Positions 8,191-16,980 of a stretch of 64,000 nucleotides of DNA are shown piece by piece (position 1 is the stretch's first letter; each line of letters starts with the position of its first letter). Below the pieces are notes generated by a model. That model saw only the letters and a list, made by a program, of their open reading frames with translations, made no database searches and was not told the origin of the DNA. The translations under genes and the position numbers were made by a program. The stretch covers positions 868,001 through 932,000 of the forward strand of contig OZ244805.1 in the NCBI GenBank assembly GCA_965220095.1, given 5' to 3'. Source of the stretch: Bin87 sp965220095. GTDB taxonomy: Bacteria > Chloroflexota > Dehalococcoidia > Lucifugimonadales > UBA3495.

Positions 8191-9873
8191 ATGCGTGGAG
8201 CCGAAGCCGTCGTCAAAGCCCTCGAACAGGAAGGCATACGTTACATAACCGGGTTCTCCGGCGGTGGTCTCGCCCCGCTCTGGGGCCCGCTCCGCCAATC
8301 GAATATTCGACCGTTCGCCGCTCGCAACGAACGCCTGGGCGTCGAAATCGCCGACGGCTACGCCCGTGCCACCGGAGAGGTGGGCGTCGCCATGACCGGC
8401 ACCGGCCCCGGCGCCACCAACTGCCTCACCGCCGTTGCCGGATGCTACGCCGACAACATCCCCGTGCTGCTGCTGATGGGGCAACACCCCATGCGGAACC
8501 TGGGCCAGGAGTGGCAGCAGGAAGTATCCGCCAGCATCTTCGACGGTCTGTGCAAATGGCGCGGCGCCTTCACCCGGGTTGAGGACATTCCCCAGGTGAT
8601 GCGCCGGGCCTTCACCGCCCTGCGCTCGGGCTCTCCGGGCCCGGTGGTTCTGGAGATGCACCAGGACGTGCTGACCGCCGAGGCCGACGACGACATCATG
8701 GCCTACACACCGGTGGGCGCTCCCGGCAAGGCCGGGCCGTCCGATGCCGATGTGGCGCGCGCCGTCGACCTGCTGGTGGGCGCCAGCCTGCCCGTGCTCA
8801 ACGCCGGTGGCGGAGCCATGTCCGCCGGCGCCGCCGACGAGGTGATGGAGCTGGCCGAGATGCTGTCCATGCCGGTGGCCACCACCATCATGGGCAAGGG
8901 CATCTTCCCCGAAAATCACGCCCTGTCCCTGGGTGGCGGCGTCTATCCCCGCAGCCGGTACGCTTCCGGCGCCGCCTTGCAGATCAACCGCAAGGCCGAC
9001 GTCGTGCTGGCCGTGGGCAACTCTTTCCGCCAGCCCAACGGCACCGATGGCCGCCCCATCCCGGAGGGCGTCAGCATCATTCACGTCAACGCCGACGAGG
9101 CCGACCTGAACAAGACCTACCAGGTGGATGTGCCCATCCTGGCCGATGCCAAGCTGGCCCTGCGCGCCATCATCGACGCGGTGCGCCAACGCATCGGCCC
9201 CGACGCCGGCGGCATCAAACCTGAGCTAGCCGAGGAAATCCGCCTGTGCCACGAGAAGCACAACGCCGAGTGGATGCCCCGGTTCACCGACCGCGAAACG
9301 CCCACCAACGGCTATCGTGTAGTTTACGAACTGCAGCAGCTCATCGACCCCGACCGCACCATCGCCCTCCACGACGCCGGCGGCAGCCGCGGTTACATCG
9401 TCCCCTTCTGGGAGACCACCCGGCCCCGCAACTTCGTCGCGATGGGCGGCATGGCTGCAATGGGCTGGTCGGTGGGCGCCGCCATCGGCACCAAGTTGGG
9501 CCGCCCCGACCACTTGGTGGTCCACCTCCTCGGCGACGCCTCCTTCGGCATGACGGGCATGGAAGTGGAGACCGCCGCCCGCATGGGTCTGGGTGTGCTC
9601 ACGGTGGTCATCAACAATGGCGGCATCGGCGGCGGCATGATGGGCATGGAGAACCCGGCCGGCACCCCGCCGGAAATGGCCGTCCTGGGCGGTAATTTCA
9701 GCGTCGTCGCCGAGGGTCTGGGCGCCTGGTCCGAGCGCGTCGAGCACCCGGATGACTTGCGACCTGCTTTCCAGCGCGCCATCCAGGCGACCGAGACGGG
9801 ACAGCCGGCGCTGGTGGAAGTTATGATCCGGCCCCTGCCCACGCCCGAACTCCCCGACGACTGGTCGCTCTGA
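8191..9873 (+). CDS. thiamine-pyrophosphate-dependent enzyme, acetolactate synthase-like (second paralogue)
   Basis: A 560-residue protein with the PYR domain ('GFSGGGLAPLWG', 'RNERLGVEIADGYARATG' with the activating Glu), a central domain ('AVGNSFRQPNGTD', about 280-300) and a PP domain ('LLGDASFGMTGMEVET...VVINNGGIGGG', the GD...NN TPP/Mg motif). It acts on 2-oxo acids. It is clearly divergent from the TPP enzyme at 3496-5214 (different loop sequences, opposite strand), so it is not a recent duplicate. An AAGGAG ribosome site lies 10 bp upstream of the ATG. It stands as a single gene followed by a hairpin. The substrate cannot be named. Confidence 0.8.
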   Translation: MRGAEAVVKALEQEGIRYITGFSGGGLAPLWGPLRQSNIRPFAARNERLGVEIADGYARATGEVGVAMTGTGPGATNCLTAVAGCYADNIPVLLLMGQHPMRNLGQEWQQEVSASIFDGLCKWRGAFTRVEDIPQVMRRAFTALRSGSPGPVVLEMHQDVLTAEADDDIMAYTPVGAPGKAGPSDADVARAVDLLVGASLPVLNAGGGAMSAGAADEVMELAEMLSMPVATTIMGKGIFPENHALSLGGGVYPRSRYASGAALQINRKADVVLAVGNSFRQPNGTDGRPIPEGVSIIHVNADEADLNKTYQVDVPILADAKLALRAIIDAVRQRIGPDAGGIKPELAEEIRLCHEKHNAEWMPRFTDRETPTNGYRVVYELQQLIDPDRTIALHDAGGSRGYIVPFWETTRPRNFVAMGGMAAMGWSVGAAIGTKLGRPDHLVVHLLGDASFGMTGMEVETAARMGLGVLTVVINNGGIGGGMMGMENPAGTPPEMAVLGGNFSVVAEGLGAWSERVEHPDDLRPAFQRAIQATETGQPALVEVMIRPLPTPELPDDWSL

Positions 9874-9888
9874 TAACCGGACAACCTC

Positions 9889-9913
9889 GGGGGCTGCTCT
9901 CAGGACAGCCCCC
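9889..9913 (+). terminator. hairpin after the TPP enzyme
   Basis: GGGGGCTG and CAGCCCCC form an 8-bp GC-rich stem with a 9-nt loop, 16 bp after the stop codon. The following bases (gcatattcaat) lack a proper T-run, so efficiency is uncertain. Confidence 0.5.
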
Positions 9914-9970
9914 GCATATTCAATCTCCGCACCCGACACGCAAGCCTTGTGATCAACCGATTCTGGTTCT

Positions 9971-12019
9971 ATGAAGTTCGCGACTGTCTCCATTCTAGTG
10001 TTCCTTTTGCTTGCTGCGGTCGGCATGGGATATGCGTTAGCGATATTTACTGAAGCGATTGGAAAGCCGTGGGCATCGTTGCCAAATTCAGCAACCACCG
10101 TGTCCTCGCCGGCGGAAGTGAAGGAAAACCCGGTTACAGTGGCTCCCGGCGCTATGCCACCGCACGCCTCTGACGCACTTGAGCCGACGGCGATCCGCGT
10201 ATTGCCCCCGCACACCGCCACCGCCACGACCATACCCCCGTCCACCCCCGTCCCTACACCTACTCCCGACCCAACGCCAACGCCAACGCCAACGCCTACC
10301 CCTACGCCTGTCCCTACGCCAACGCCAACGCCGGTGAGTATCGCCGAATTGCCCTGGGTGGCTGACGGGATCGACGAGTCGGAAAGGTCGGCGGCGAGGG
10401 ATCTGTCAACGCTGGCAGAAACCAATCCCCCGGTTGCCCGTGTTTTAATGGAGCGTCCCTGGGTCGTAGATGGCGTTGATGGCCTGGAAGCAGCCGCCAT
10501 CGAGCGCATTGAAAATATTGGGTACGATCTTCCGACCCTGGCCGAGGAGATCGTAGGATTGCCCTGGCTGGTGGACGACGTTGTGCAGCCGGAACCCGAG
10601 GTAGTGGAAATACTGTGGGAGACTGCTGACCGAAATCTGGCGCTGGCGGAGCGGTTCATGGCGCTCCCCTGGCTGGCCGACGGCGTTACGCAGACTGAGG
10701 CCGGCCTTCTGTCCGACTTGCGATTTATCTCCCGTGATGATGTAGCGCTGGCGGAGCGGCTTGTTACGTTGCCCTGGCTGGTGGACGACGTTACGCAGAC
10801 CGAGGCTGGCCTTCTGTCCGACTTGCGATCTATCTCCCGTGATGATGTAGCGCTGGCGGAGCGGTTGATTGTCTTGCCCTGGCTGGTGGACAGCTTGGAC
10901 GCGGTCGAGCGGACAATCATCGAGCGTCTGCAATGGACTGCCAATAAGGATGCAGCACTGGCGAACGCCGTTGTAAGTAAGCCCTGGCTAGCCGATGCTT
11001 TGGGTAAAGATAATGTCAGGGCCGTGAATGGTCTGTTCTATATCATGGATGAAGATACGGCCTTGGCCAGGGACATCGTAAATATGCCGTTTCTGGAAAC
11101 GCTGGAGCCAACCGACGCCGCCGTGCTGGAGGCTTTGTCCTGGCTGGCCTACACGGATATTCTGGCCCTCCGCGAAGTGCTGGCGCACCCTACACTTGGA
11201 GACGGCATCACCGATGAATGGGCCCCCGTGGTTGCCCTGATGGACAGCGTGAACGAGGCGGCTCCAGCTTTTCTGCGTCCCCTGCTGGATCCCGAGCAGG
11301 CCACCGTGGAACGCCGGCCCGTAACGCTCCCCCATTCCGGAGCCGTTGACCTGGCCATCATCCGCACCGAGTCCGGCGCGCAGCCCAGCATGGACCTGCT
11401 GGAACACAGCGTCGGCAGCGTCGAAAAGTTTTTGGGCGTTGCGCTGCCGACCAACTATGTCGGCTTGCTCTTTGGCACCGCAGTACTGGGTTACTCTGGT
11501 GGCACCAATTACGGAGCCTACTTCGTGATGCTACCGAAATATGACGCCGACGATGGCAGCAATGACGCCGGCTACGCCGGCCACCTGATGGCCCACGAGG
11601 TGGCTCATTACTACTGGCGCGACAATCCCAACTGGCTTGACGAGGGACTGGCCGAACTATTGGCCTCCATCGCGGAAAGCGAGCGCATCGGGACGGAAGT
11701 TACCATTGATTACACCTACTGCCCAGCCGGCGACAATATCGCCCTGCTGGAGCGCCTGGACGCCGCCGGCGTTATTTACGATTACCGGTGCAACTACGCT
11801 CTAGGCGGGCAATTTTTCCTCGAACTCTATGAATCCTTGGGCGAAGCCGCCTTCCGTACGGGATTGTGCAACCTTTACCTGACGTCCTTGGTCGAAGATT
11901 ATGCCGACGAGTTTGACGGCTCCCCGGTTGGCATCCGCCAAATTCAGGACGCTTTCAAGTCGAACTCTGCTGTTGTGGCCCCGGTAATAGACAAGTGGTA
12001 CCACGGAACCGCTCCGTAA
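9971..12019 (+). CDS. exported gluzincin-type metallopeptidase with nine PW-x-x-D repeats
   Basis: 682 residues. An N-terminal hydrophobic segment (about 4-25) acts as signal or anchor; a Thr/Pro linker made of PT repeats spans about 92-122. Then come nine tandem repeats of about 35 residues (127-440), each opening with (L)PW(L/V)xD and ending ALAE-like, predicted helical hairpins. The C-terminal domain has HEVAH at 542-546 and a downstream 'WLDEG' whose Glu558 is the likely third zinc ligand, the short-spaced arrangement of the peptidase MA-like superfamily. The enzyme should act outside the membrane. Repeats 4 and 5 are nearly identical in DNA, indicating recent duplication. The linker resembles cell-wall or lipid spacer regions. 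No function is known; the repeats may present substrate or bind a partner. Confidence 0.7.
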   Translation: MKFATVSILVFLLLAAVGMGYALAIFTEAIGKPWASLPNSATTVSSPAEVKENPVTVAPGAMPPHASDALEPTAIRVLPPHTATATTIPPSTPVPTPTPDPTPTPTPTPTPTPVPTPTPTPVSIAELPWVADGIDESERSAARDLSTLAETNPPVARVLMERPWVVDGVDGLEAAAIERIENIGYDLPTLAEEIVGLPWLVDDVVQPEPEVVEILWETADRNLALAERFMALPWLADGVTQTEAGLLSDLRFISRDDVALAERLVTLPWLVDDVTQTEAGLLSDLRSISRDDVALAERLIVLPWLVDSLDAVERTIIERLQWTANKDAALANAVVSKPWLADALGKDNVRAVNGLFYIMDEDTALARDIVNMPFLETLEPTDAAVLEALSWLAYTDILALREVLAHPTLGDGITDEWAPVVALMDSVNEAAPAFLRPLLDPEQATVERRPVTLPHSGAVDLAIIRTESGAQPSMDLLEHSVGSVEKFLGVALPTNYVGLLFGTAVLGYSGGTNYGAYFVMLPKYDADDGSNDAGYAGHLMAHEVAHYYWRDNPNWLDEGLAELLASIAESERIGTEVTIDYTYCPAGDNIALLERLDAAGVIYDYRCNYALGGQFFLELYESLGEAAFRTGLCNLYLTSLVEDYADEFDGSPVGIRQIQDAFKSNSAVVAPVIDKWYHGTAP

Positions 12020-12146
12020 CAACGAGGCCCCCCAATTCCCTGTAACCCACCATAAAGCATCTCTGAAGTTACTGCTCCACCAAGCCGCAGAAGCAATCCC
12101 AACCCTGCCTGCACAGCAACATCCGCCTGCCGCATAGGAGTCCACT

Positions 12147-13259
12147 ATGAAAACCATCACCATCGACCGCAACAAACGGCTTCGGGAAGAGGCCAACCTC
12201 GGGCACAACCGATGGCACCCCGACATCCCGCCCATCGTAGAGGCGGATCCCGGTGAAGAGGTGGTGCTGGAAACCCGCGATGCGTCGGATAGCCAAATCG
12301 TCCCCACCATGACCTCCGCAGACCTGGGCGGCCTGGACGCCAAGGTCGGCCACCCGCTGACCGGCCCGGTTTACGTCAAGGGCGCAGAGCCCGGCGACCT
12401 GCTGGAGATCGAATACCTGGACGTGGTGGCGCAACCCCGGGGTTGGACGCGAAACCGGCCCGGCGCTGGCTTCCTGCGTGATGTCTTCACCGAGCCTTAC
12501 CTGGTCCACTGGAACATTTCCGATGGCTGGGCCACCTCGGAGCAAATCCCGGGCGTGCGCATCCCGGATGGGTCATTTATGGGCACTGCCGGGCTGGCTC
12601 CATCGCACACCCAGCTGGTGGCCTGGGCCGAGCGCGAGGCGGATTGGGTGCGACGCGGCGGGCAGGCGGCGCCCCCGGACCCGGAGGATGCCGTTCCCGC
12701 TGGTGGCACAATCGCCAACGAAGGGCTCCGCACGATTCCACCTCGCGAAAACTGCGGCAACGTAGATGCCAAACAGCTGACCAAAGGCTCCCGCCTGTTC
12801 GTCCCGGTGGCGGTAGATGGTGGCCTGTATTCCGCCGGCGACGGCCATTTCGCCCAGGGCGACGGTGAGGTGTGCATCACCGCCATCGAGATGGGCGCAA
12901 CGGCTGCCGTGCGGTTCGCGGTGCACAAGGGGGAGGCGGCACGACATAACATTACCTTTCCCCGCTTTGCCCACCCGGATTACTTCCTGCCTCCGGAATG
13001 GGCGGCGCCCCGCAACTTCATCGCCACGATGGGTTATCCAATCCGGGCCGATGGGACTCAGGAAGGGGAAGGAAGCCTGTCGCTGGCCGCCCGGAACGCC
13101 ATGCTCAACATGATCGCATTGTTGCAGGAACGGGGCTGGACGGCAGAACAGGCTTACATAATATGCAGCGTGGCTGTGGACCTGCGGGTGAGCAACATCG
13201 TTGACTTGCCCAACGTAACCGTCTCGGCGTTCCTGCCCGAGGGGATTTTTAGCGGCTAA
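12147..13259 (+). CDS. acetamidase/formamidase family amidohydrolase
   Basis: 370 residues starting after AGGAG. Family blocks are clear: 'NRWHPDIPPIVEADPGEEVVLETRDASD' (about 21-50; only parts quoted contiguous in family logos), 'LTGPVYVKGAEPGDLLEIEY', 'RTIPPRENCGNVDAKQL' and 'FVPVAVDGGLYSAGDGHFAQGDGE', the last being the metal and catalytic region of FmdA/AmdA enzymes. These hydrolyse formamide, acetamide or related small amides to acid and ammonia. The gene is monocistronic, flanked by a strong hairpin. The true amide substrate is open, since the family also includes amide-bond hydrolases of other small metabolites. Confidence 0.85.
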   Translation: MKTITIDRNKRLREEANLGHNRWHPDIPPIVEADPGEEVVLETRDASDSQIVPTMTSADLGGLDAKVGHPLTGPVYVKGAEPGDLLEIEYLDVVAQPRGWTRNRPGAGFLRDVFTEPYLVHWNISDGWATSEQIPGVRIPDGSFMGTAGLAPSHTQLVAWAEREADWVRRGGQAAPPDPEDAVPAGGTIANEGLRTIPPRENCGNVDAKQLTKGSRLFVPVAVDGGLYSAGDGHFAQGDGEVCITAIEMGATAAVRFAVHKGEAARHNITFPRFAHPDYFLPPEWAAPRNFIATMGYPIRADGTQEGEGSLSLAARNAMLNMIALLQERGWTAEQAYIICSVAVDLRVSNIVDLPNVTVSAFLPEGIFSG

Positions 13260-13324
13260 CTGGTCGCAGGGTTGGCGCATCCCTGGTATCGCTGCCAACC
13301 CTCCGCAGTCGATTTGCCAAACTA

Positions 13325-13358
13325 ACGCCCCGGCCTTTTGCCACCGGCCGGGGCGTTT
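13325..13358 (+). terminator. rho-independent-like terminator after the acetamidase
   Basis: ACGCCCCGGCC and CGGCCGGGGCGT pair as an 11-bp stem, followed by TTTCG. It lies 65 bp after the stop codon and also faces the convergent small HTH gene. Confidence 0.65.
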
Positions 13359-13476
13359 CGCTGTCTGTTGCCGAAGCAGCAAACTGGGCGCATCACAGAG
13401 TCAGCTCGCCGAAGACCCCGCAACGTGCCGGCTGCGGCCGGGGCAACCAGCAGGTCGCCGCCGGCCGTAGTTTCAA

Positions 13477-13701
13477 TCAGGAGTTGCGCTTCACTTCCAG
13501 GATCTCGCCGGGCGCCAGCGCGACGCGCCGCACGTTGATGCCGAGTTTCAGCATCCAATAGCCCAGGGTTGCCTTGCTGACGCCTAAGGTGTCGGCGGTG
13601 GCAGTAAGACCCTGGTCGTTTACCAAGTCGGGTAGCAGCCGTTCCAGCGGGCTGTCGAATTCCCTTTCTACGCGCATCATCAATTTGGTTTTGCGTGCCA
13701 A
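13477..13701 (-). CDS. small helix-turn-helix protein
   Basis: A 74-residue basic protein with a TTG start preceded by GGGAGGTG on the minus strand. The centre, 'TATADTLGVSKATLGYWMLKLGI' (about residues 33-56), is a helix-turn-helix in which 'GVSKATLGYW' is the recognition helix. The C-terminal tail 'APGEILEVKR' has no assigned role. It is probably a DNA-binding regulator or the specificity part of a small mobile element. A gene-free stretch rich in a TGTAAC motif lies directly upstream on its strand, which may contain its sites; that link is inference. Confidence 0.55.
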   Translation of the reverse strand: MARKTKLMMRVEREFDSPLERLLPDLVNDQGLTATADTLGVSKATLGYWMLKLGINVRRVALAPGEILEVKRNS

Positions 13702-14656
13702 AATGCACCTCCCGCCGTATACTACACGGTACCAGATTACTCAAACCGCTTGTCCGATTAGTACATTTCTTGATATTTGGCTCATCAGCGTTACACTAGC
13801 AAATGTTCCAACAGAAGTCAAGATGCGTCCGAAACCGAACCAAGAATTTTTTTAGAAAGTTTTAGAACTGCCTCTGATACGTGCTTATTTTGCCACATCG
13901 CGACCTGCCGTGCTAGACGTTGCAACGCCACAATTGGGCGATTTCAGCGAGTTTTCGCCGGCGGGCCGGTCGGCTGGGTCCATGGCAGCCGTTGGGACGC
14001 ACTTGGAACGGCCGTGGCCCCTGCAATCCGGTCATAGCGGTAACGTGAGTTGCGTAGCGCCGCCGTGAGTGCACTTGTGTAACTCCCCGACGCCCGTTAG
14101 AGCGAGGAGCGCTACCCGCTGTCCCTGGTTGTAACTTGCGCACCCCATACGTCGAGCCAGGCGAGCGCCTGCTCATTCAATCGCCATAGACCGCTTGGTA
14201 ATGCAGGTAACCGACGAAATGTAACTGGCGTTCTTCGCGCCGCAGGCGATCTGGACCTACCGAAATCGGGTATCACGAAAATGCGGTAAACCATTACACC
14301 GGTTGGCACGGTGTAGTTGGTTGTAATCCAAATGTATTCCCGAGCCGGAATAATGTAACACCCGGATACACTGATTGAGCATAGGAAAAATGGAGTCCAT
14401 AATGGGCTACACTAAATCATTGCGTGTATTGCTTCAACCAACGTGTAACGATAATCTGTACACGGTAACGTCTCACGTCAGCCGATGTACTCCAACGCCA
14501 TGAAATGTATTTGCATGTAGTCTCGGCGTACGCGTGTACTTCATTTCGGCTTCCGCCCTGCGTGTGCTGCGTTACGCGGTTGACACTCACCGTTTGCGTG
14601 CCTAACCTGATGGTTGAAGGTTAAAACCACTACGATCCCTTGATGAGGAATCAGCT
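13702..14656. other. 955-bp gene-free, relatively AT-rich stretch with repeated TGTAAC motifs
   Basis: No convincing reading frame is present. The hexamer TGTAAC (or its complement) occurs at 13790, 14078, 14130, 14220, 14354 and 14444, and near-matches (TGTAAT, ATTACA) at 14293 and 14322. About 0.5 exact copies would be expected by chance. Spacing is irregular (52 to 290 bp). The region separates the HTH gene from the PLP dehydratase, transcribed away from each other, so the motifs may be regulator sites. An integration or replication locus is less likely, as no integrase is seen. Confidence 0.4.
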
Positions 14657-15625
14657 GTGAACATTCCCACGCTGCGCGACGTATTCCAGGCCCGTCAGAC
14701 CATTGCCCCCTATGTGGGCCGGACACCCCTGATTTATTCGACGGCGCTGAGTGAAGCCCTCGATGCCGAGGTGTACCTGAAGCACGAAGAGCATTTGCCG
14801 CTCGGCGCGTTCAAGGCCCGGGGCGGCATCAACCTGCTGGCCAACATGAGCGAGTCGGAACGGGCAATGGGGTTGATCACCGCCAGCAGCGGCAATCACG
14901 GCCAATCCATCGCCAGCGCTTGCAGGATGTTTGGCGCCCGCGCCATGATCGGGCTGCCGGTGGACGCCAACCCGAACAAGGTAGCATCAATGGAAGCGTT
15001 GGGCGCTGAGCTGATTTTCCACGGCGCCAACTTTGATGAGGCACGCGTGCACTGTGAGCAACTGGCCGCCGAAAAGGGCTACCGATACGTTCATCCCGTC
15101 AACGAGCCGGCCCTCATCGCCGGCGTGGGAACAGCAACCCTGGAAGTGATCGAAGACCTGCCCGATGTCGACGTGCTGATGCTGCCCATCGGCGGCGGCA
15201 GCGGCGTCTCCGGCGCTTGCGTGGTGGCCAAGTCAATGAGCCCCGACATCAAAGTGGTTGCCGTGCAATCCGAAAACGCGCCGGCGGCCTTCCTGTCGTG
15301 GCAGCAGGGGCAACTGGTGCAGGCGCCCATGCGAACGTGGGTTGAAGGAACGGCGACGGCGGTTGGGTACGAACTGCCGCAACAAATCATGCGGCACCGG
15401 CTGGACGAATTTATCTTGGTGAGCGACGACGACATCCGGCGCGCCGTAGCCATGCTGGTGGAAAAGGCCCACACTCTGGCCGAGGGAGCCGGAGCCACCG
15501 CCCTCGCCGGCGCGGTGCGTCGCCCCGACTTGATTCAGGGCAAAAAGGTGGCTATTACCGTCAGCGGCGGTAACATAACCCTGGCCCAGTTGCGCGAGTG
15601 CATCGACGTGTACCTGGTCGGCTGA
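14657..15625 (+). CDS. threonine/serine dehydratase-like PLP enzyme
   Basis: 322 residues, GTG start at 14657 with GAGGA upstream. Fold-type II PLP motifs are intact: 'GAFKARGG' with the Schiff-base Lys53, 'SSGNHGQS' (about 82-89) binding the carboxylate, and the phosphate-binding glycine loop 'PIGGGSGVSG' (about 177-186). It lacks the C-terminal ACT regulatory domain, so it resembles catabolic threonine dehydratases or serine racemase-like enzymes and is likely not feedback-inhibited by isoleucine. It deaminates a hydroxy amino acid to the 2-oxo acid, possibly feeding the 2-oxo-acid enzymes nearby; that last point is inference. It converges with the next gene, 9 bp apart. Confidence 0.85.
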   Translation: MNIPTLRDVFQARQTIAPYVGRTPLIYSTALSEALDAEVYLKHEEHLPLGAFKARGGINLLANMSESERAMGLITASSGNHGQSIASACRMFGARAMIGLPVDANPNKVASMEALGAELIFHGANFDEARVHCEQLAAEKGYRYVHPVNEPALIAGVGTATLEVIEDLPDVDVLMLPIGGGSGVSGACVVAKSMSPDIKVVAVQSENAPAAFLSWQQGQLVQAPMRTWVEGTATAVGYELPQQIMRHRLDEFILVSDDDIRRAVAMLVEKAHTLAEGAGATALAGAVRRPDLIQGKKVAITVSGGNITLAQLRECIDVYLVG

Positions 15626-15634
15626 CGGTTAGCA

Positions 15635-16657
15635 TCATTCCGTCTGTGCCCGGCTTTCCAGGTAGCGGGCCAGTTCATCGCGCCTGAACTCCGGCAGGGG
15701 TTGATCGCCGGCACGGTCAATCAGCCACAAACCCTCGTCCGCTTCCATCATCTGACCGACTTCCCAACCGGTGATGCCGATTTCGCCCAGTGCCCGCAGT
15801 GCTTGCGGCACTTCCGAAGACGACATGGTCGCAATCAGGGCGCCAGAGCCGAGCAGTCCCAAGGCATCTATTTCGAGCGCGTCACAGATGGCCACGGTTT
15901 CGGGCAGAACGGGCATGGTCTCGCCTTCAACGACCAGCCCCAAATCCGAGGCGCTGGCTACCTCGCGTAACGCGGTAATAACGCCGCCTTCCGTGATGTC
16001 GTGGAGGCAGTGGACGTCGATAGCTCCACACAACGCTTGCGCCGCGCTCACTATGCTGATACCGGGATGGGACAGGTAATCGGCGGCGCGTTCGATGACG
16101 TCGTCACCAAGGCCGGCCCGACGCAGGTCAGCGGCGCACTCACGCGCCAGCACGGCGGTACCCTCAATGCCCAACGCCACCGTAACTATGATGCTGTCGC
16201 CATCCTGTGCCCCGGAAGTCGACACCAGCCGATCTGCGGATTCCACCTCGCCCAGCATCGTTCCGGCCACGACGGGCCGCTGGATGCCCACCGTGATTTC
16301 GGTGTGGCCTCCCACAACGGCCACCCCAAGCTGGCTGCAAGCATGGGCGATGTCGGTGAAAATAGTGCGGGCGTCGTCACGGTTGCTATCCAGTGGCAGC
16401 AAAATGGTAGGCAGGAACCACCTGGGCTGACCTCCGCTGCACGCGATGTCATTGGCGTTGACTTGCACCGCGTACCAGCCGATACGGTCAGTGGCGAACG
16501 TGATGGGGTCTGACTTGGCTATCAGCAGCCGGCCTCCCATTTCGATGACGGCGCAATCCTCACCAACCCTGGGGCCGACTCGCACTCGTGGGTCAGTATT
16601 GCTGAACAGCGCCAGCAGTTCAGACAGCAGTTCAGGCGGCAATTTTCCGGCTTCCAA
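15635..16657 (-). CDS. AIR synthase-related (HypE/ThiL-like) protein
   Basis: 340 residues of the PurM/HypE/SelD/ThiL ATP-binding fold. 'GPRVGEDCAVIEMGG' near residue 28 and 'QVNANDIACSGGQPRWFL' near 66 are the ATP-site blocks. 'VVGGHTEIT' (about 114) and 'HDITEGGVITAL' (about 216) belong to the C-terminal domain. Unlike SelD it lacks an N-terminal Cys/Sec loop, so it is not the selenophosphate synthase that the Sec system needs. Unlike HypE the typical C-terminal PRxC end is absent. Its reaction is therefore unassigned: an ATP-dependent activation of a small acid or amide. No hyp genes are adjacent. Confidence 0.75.
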   Translation of the reverse strand: MEAGKLPPELLSELLALFSNTDPRVRVGPRVGEDCAVIEMGGRLLIAKSDPITFATDRIGWYAVQVNANDIACSGGQPRWFLPTILLPLDSNRDDARTIFTDIAHACSQLGVAVVGGHTEITVGIQRPVVAGTMLGEVESADRLVSTSGAQDGDSIIVTVALGIEGTAVLARECAADLRRAGLGDDVIERAADYLSHPGISIVSAAQALCGAIDVHCLHDITEGGVITALREVASASDLGLVVEGETMPVLPETVAICDALEIDALGLLGSGALIATMSSSEVPQALRALGEIGITGWEVGQMMEADEGLWLIDRAGDQPLPEFRRDELARYLESRAQTE

Positions 16658-16760
16658 TGCGCCTCCGTAGTTGGATCGGGTGCTGGGCAGTTTAGCAAAG
16701 ACGCCGGTACGAATGGGGACTTGGGATACGAAGCGGTCGGGATGTCGAAATTCAACCGTG

Positions 16761-16788
16761 TTGCGACCGGCCGTTGGTTTGATATAAT
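16761..16788 (+). promoter_or_regulatory. sigma-70-type promoter for tRNA-Glu
   Basis: TTGCGA at 16761-16766 and a perfect TATAAT at 16783-16788 are separated by 16 bp, 41 bp upstream of the tRNA. This fits a vegetative promoter. Confidence 0.6.
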
Positions 16789-16829
16789 GGTTATCGCATC
16801 ACCCGCTCTTGATGATGTGGGCAGCACCC

Positions 16830-16906
16830 GGCGCATTCGTCTAGCGGCCCAGGACACCGCCCTCTCAAGGCGGAGATCAGGGGTTCGAATCCCCTATGCG
16901 CTACCA
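16830..16906 (+). tRNA. tRNA-Glu (CTC)
   Basis: A complete cloverleaf: acceptor GGCGCAT pairs with ATGCGCT (one G-T pair), anticodon stem CCGCC/GGCGG with loop CTCTCAA gives anticodon CTC, and the T arm is AGGGG-TTCGAAT-CCCCT. The CCA end is encoded. The transporter gene starts 75 bp downstream and may be co-transcribed. Confidence 0.95.
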
Positions 16907-16980
16907 AAATACATCGCGCCGACGTGGAATTTACGCGTCGGCGCTTCTGTGTTTGGGGGTACGCGGCCGATTCGCGCAAT

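Noticed and set aside
8016..9189. Minus-strand open frames over the second TPP gene
   Set aside because: Gly/His-rich shadow of the plus-strand gene, no motif or ribosome site.
9226..10944. 572-codon minus-strand open frame
   Set aside because: It crosses the end of one real gene and the repeat region of the next, with low-complexity VGVG and SAT stretches caused by the PT-repeat DNA.
13913..14309. Short minus-strand open frames in the gene-free interval
   Set aside because: Their translations are Arg/Pro-rich with no motif, and no ribosome site precedes them.
15635..16657. SelD (selenophosphate synthase) for the AIR-synthase-like gene
   Set aside because: The N-terminal Cys/Sec-containing loop of SelD and its following Lys are missing; only the general PurM fold motifs are present.
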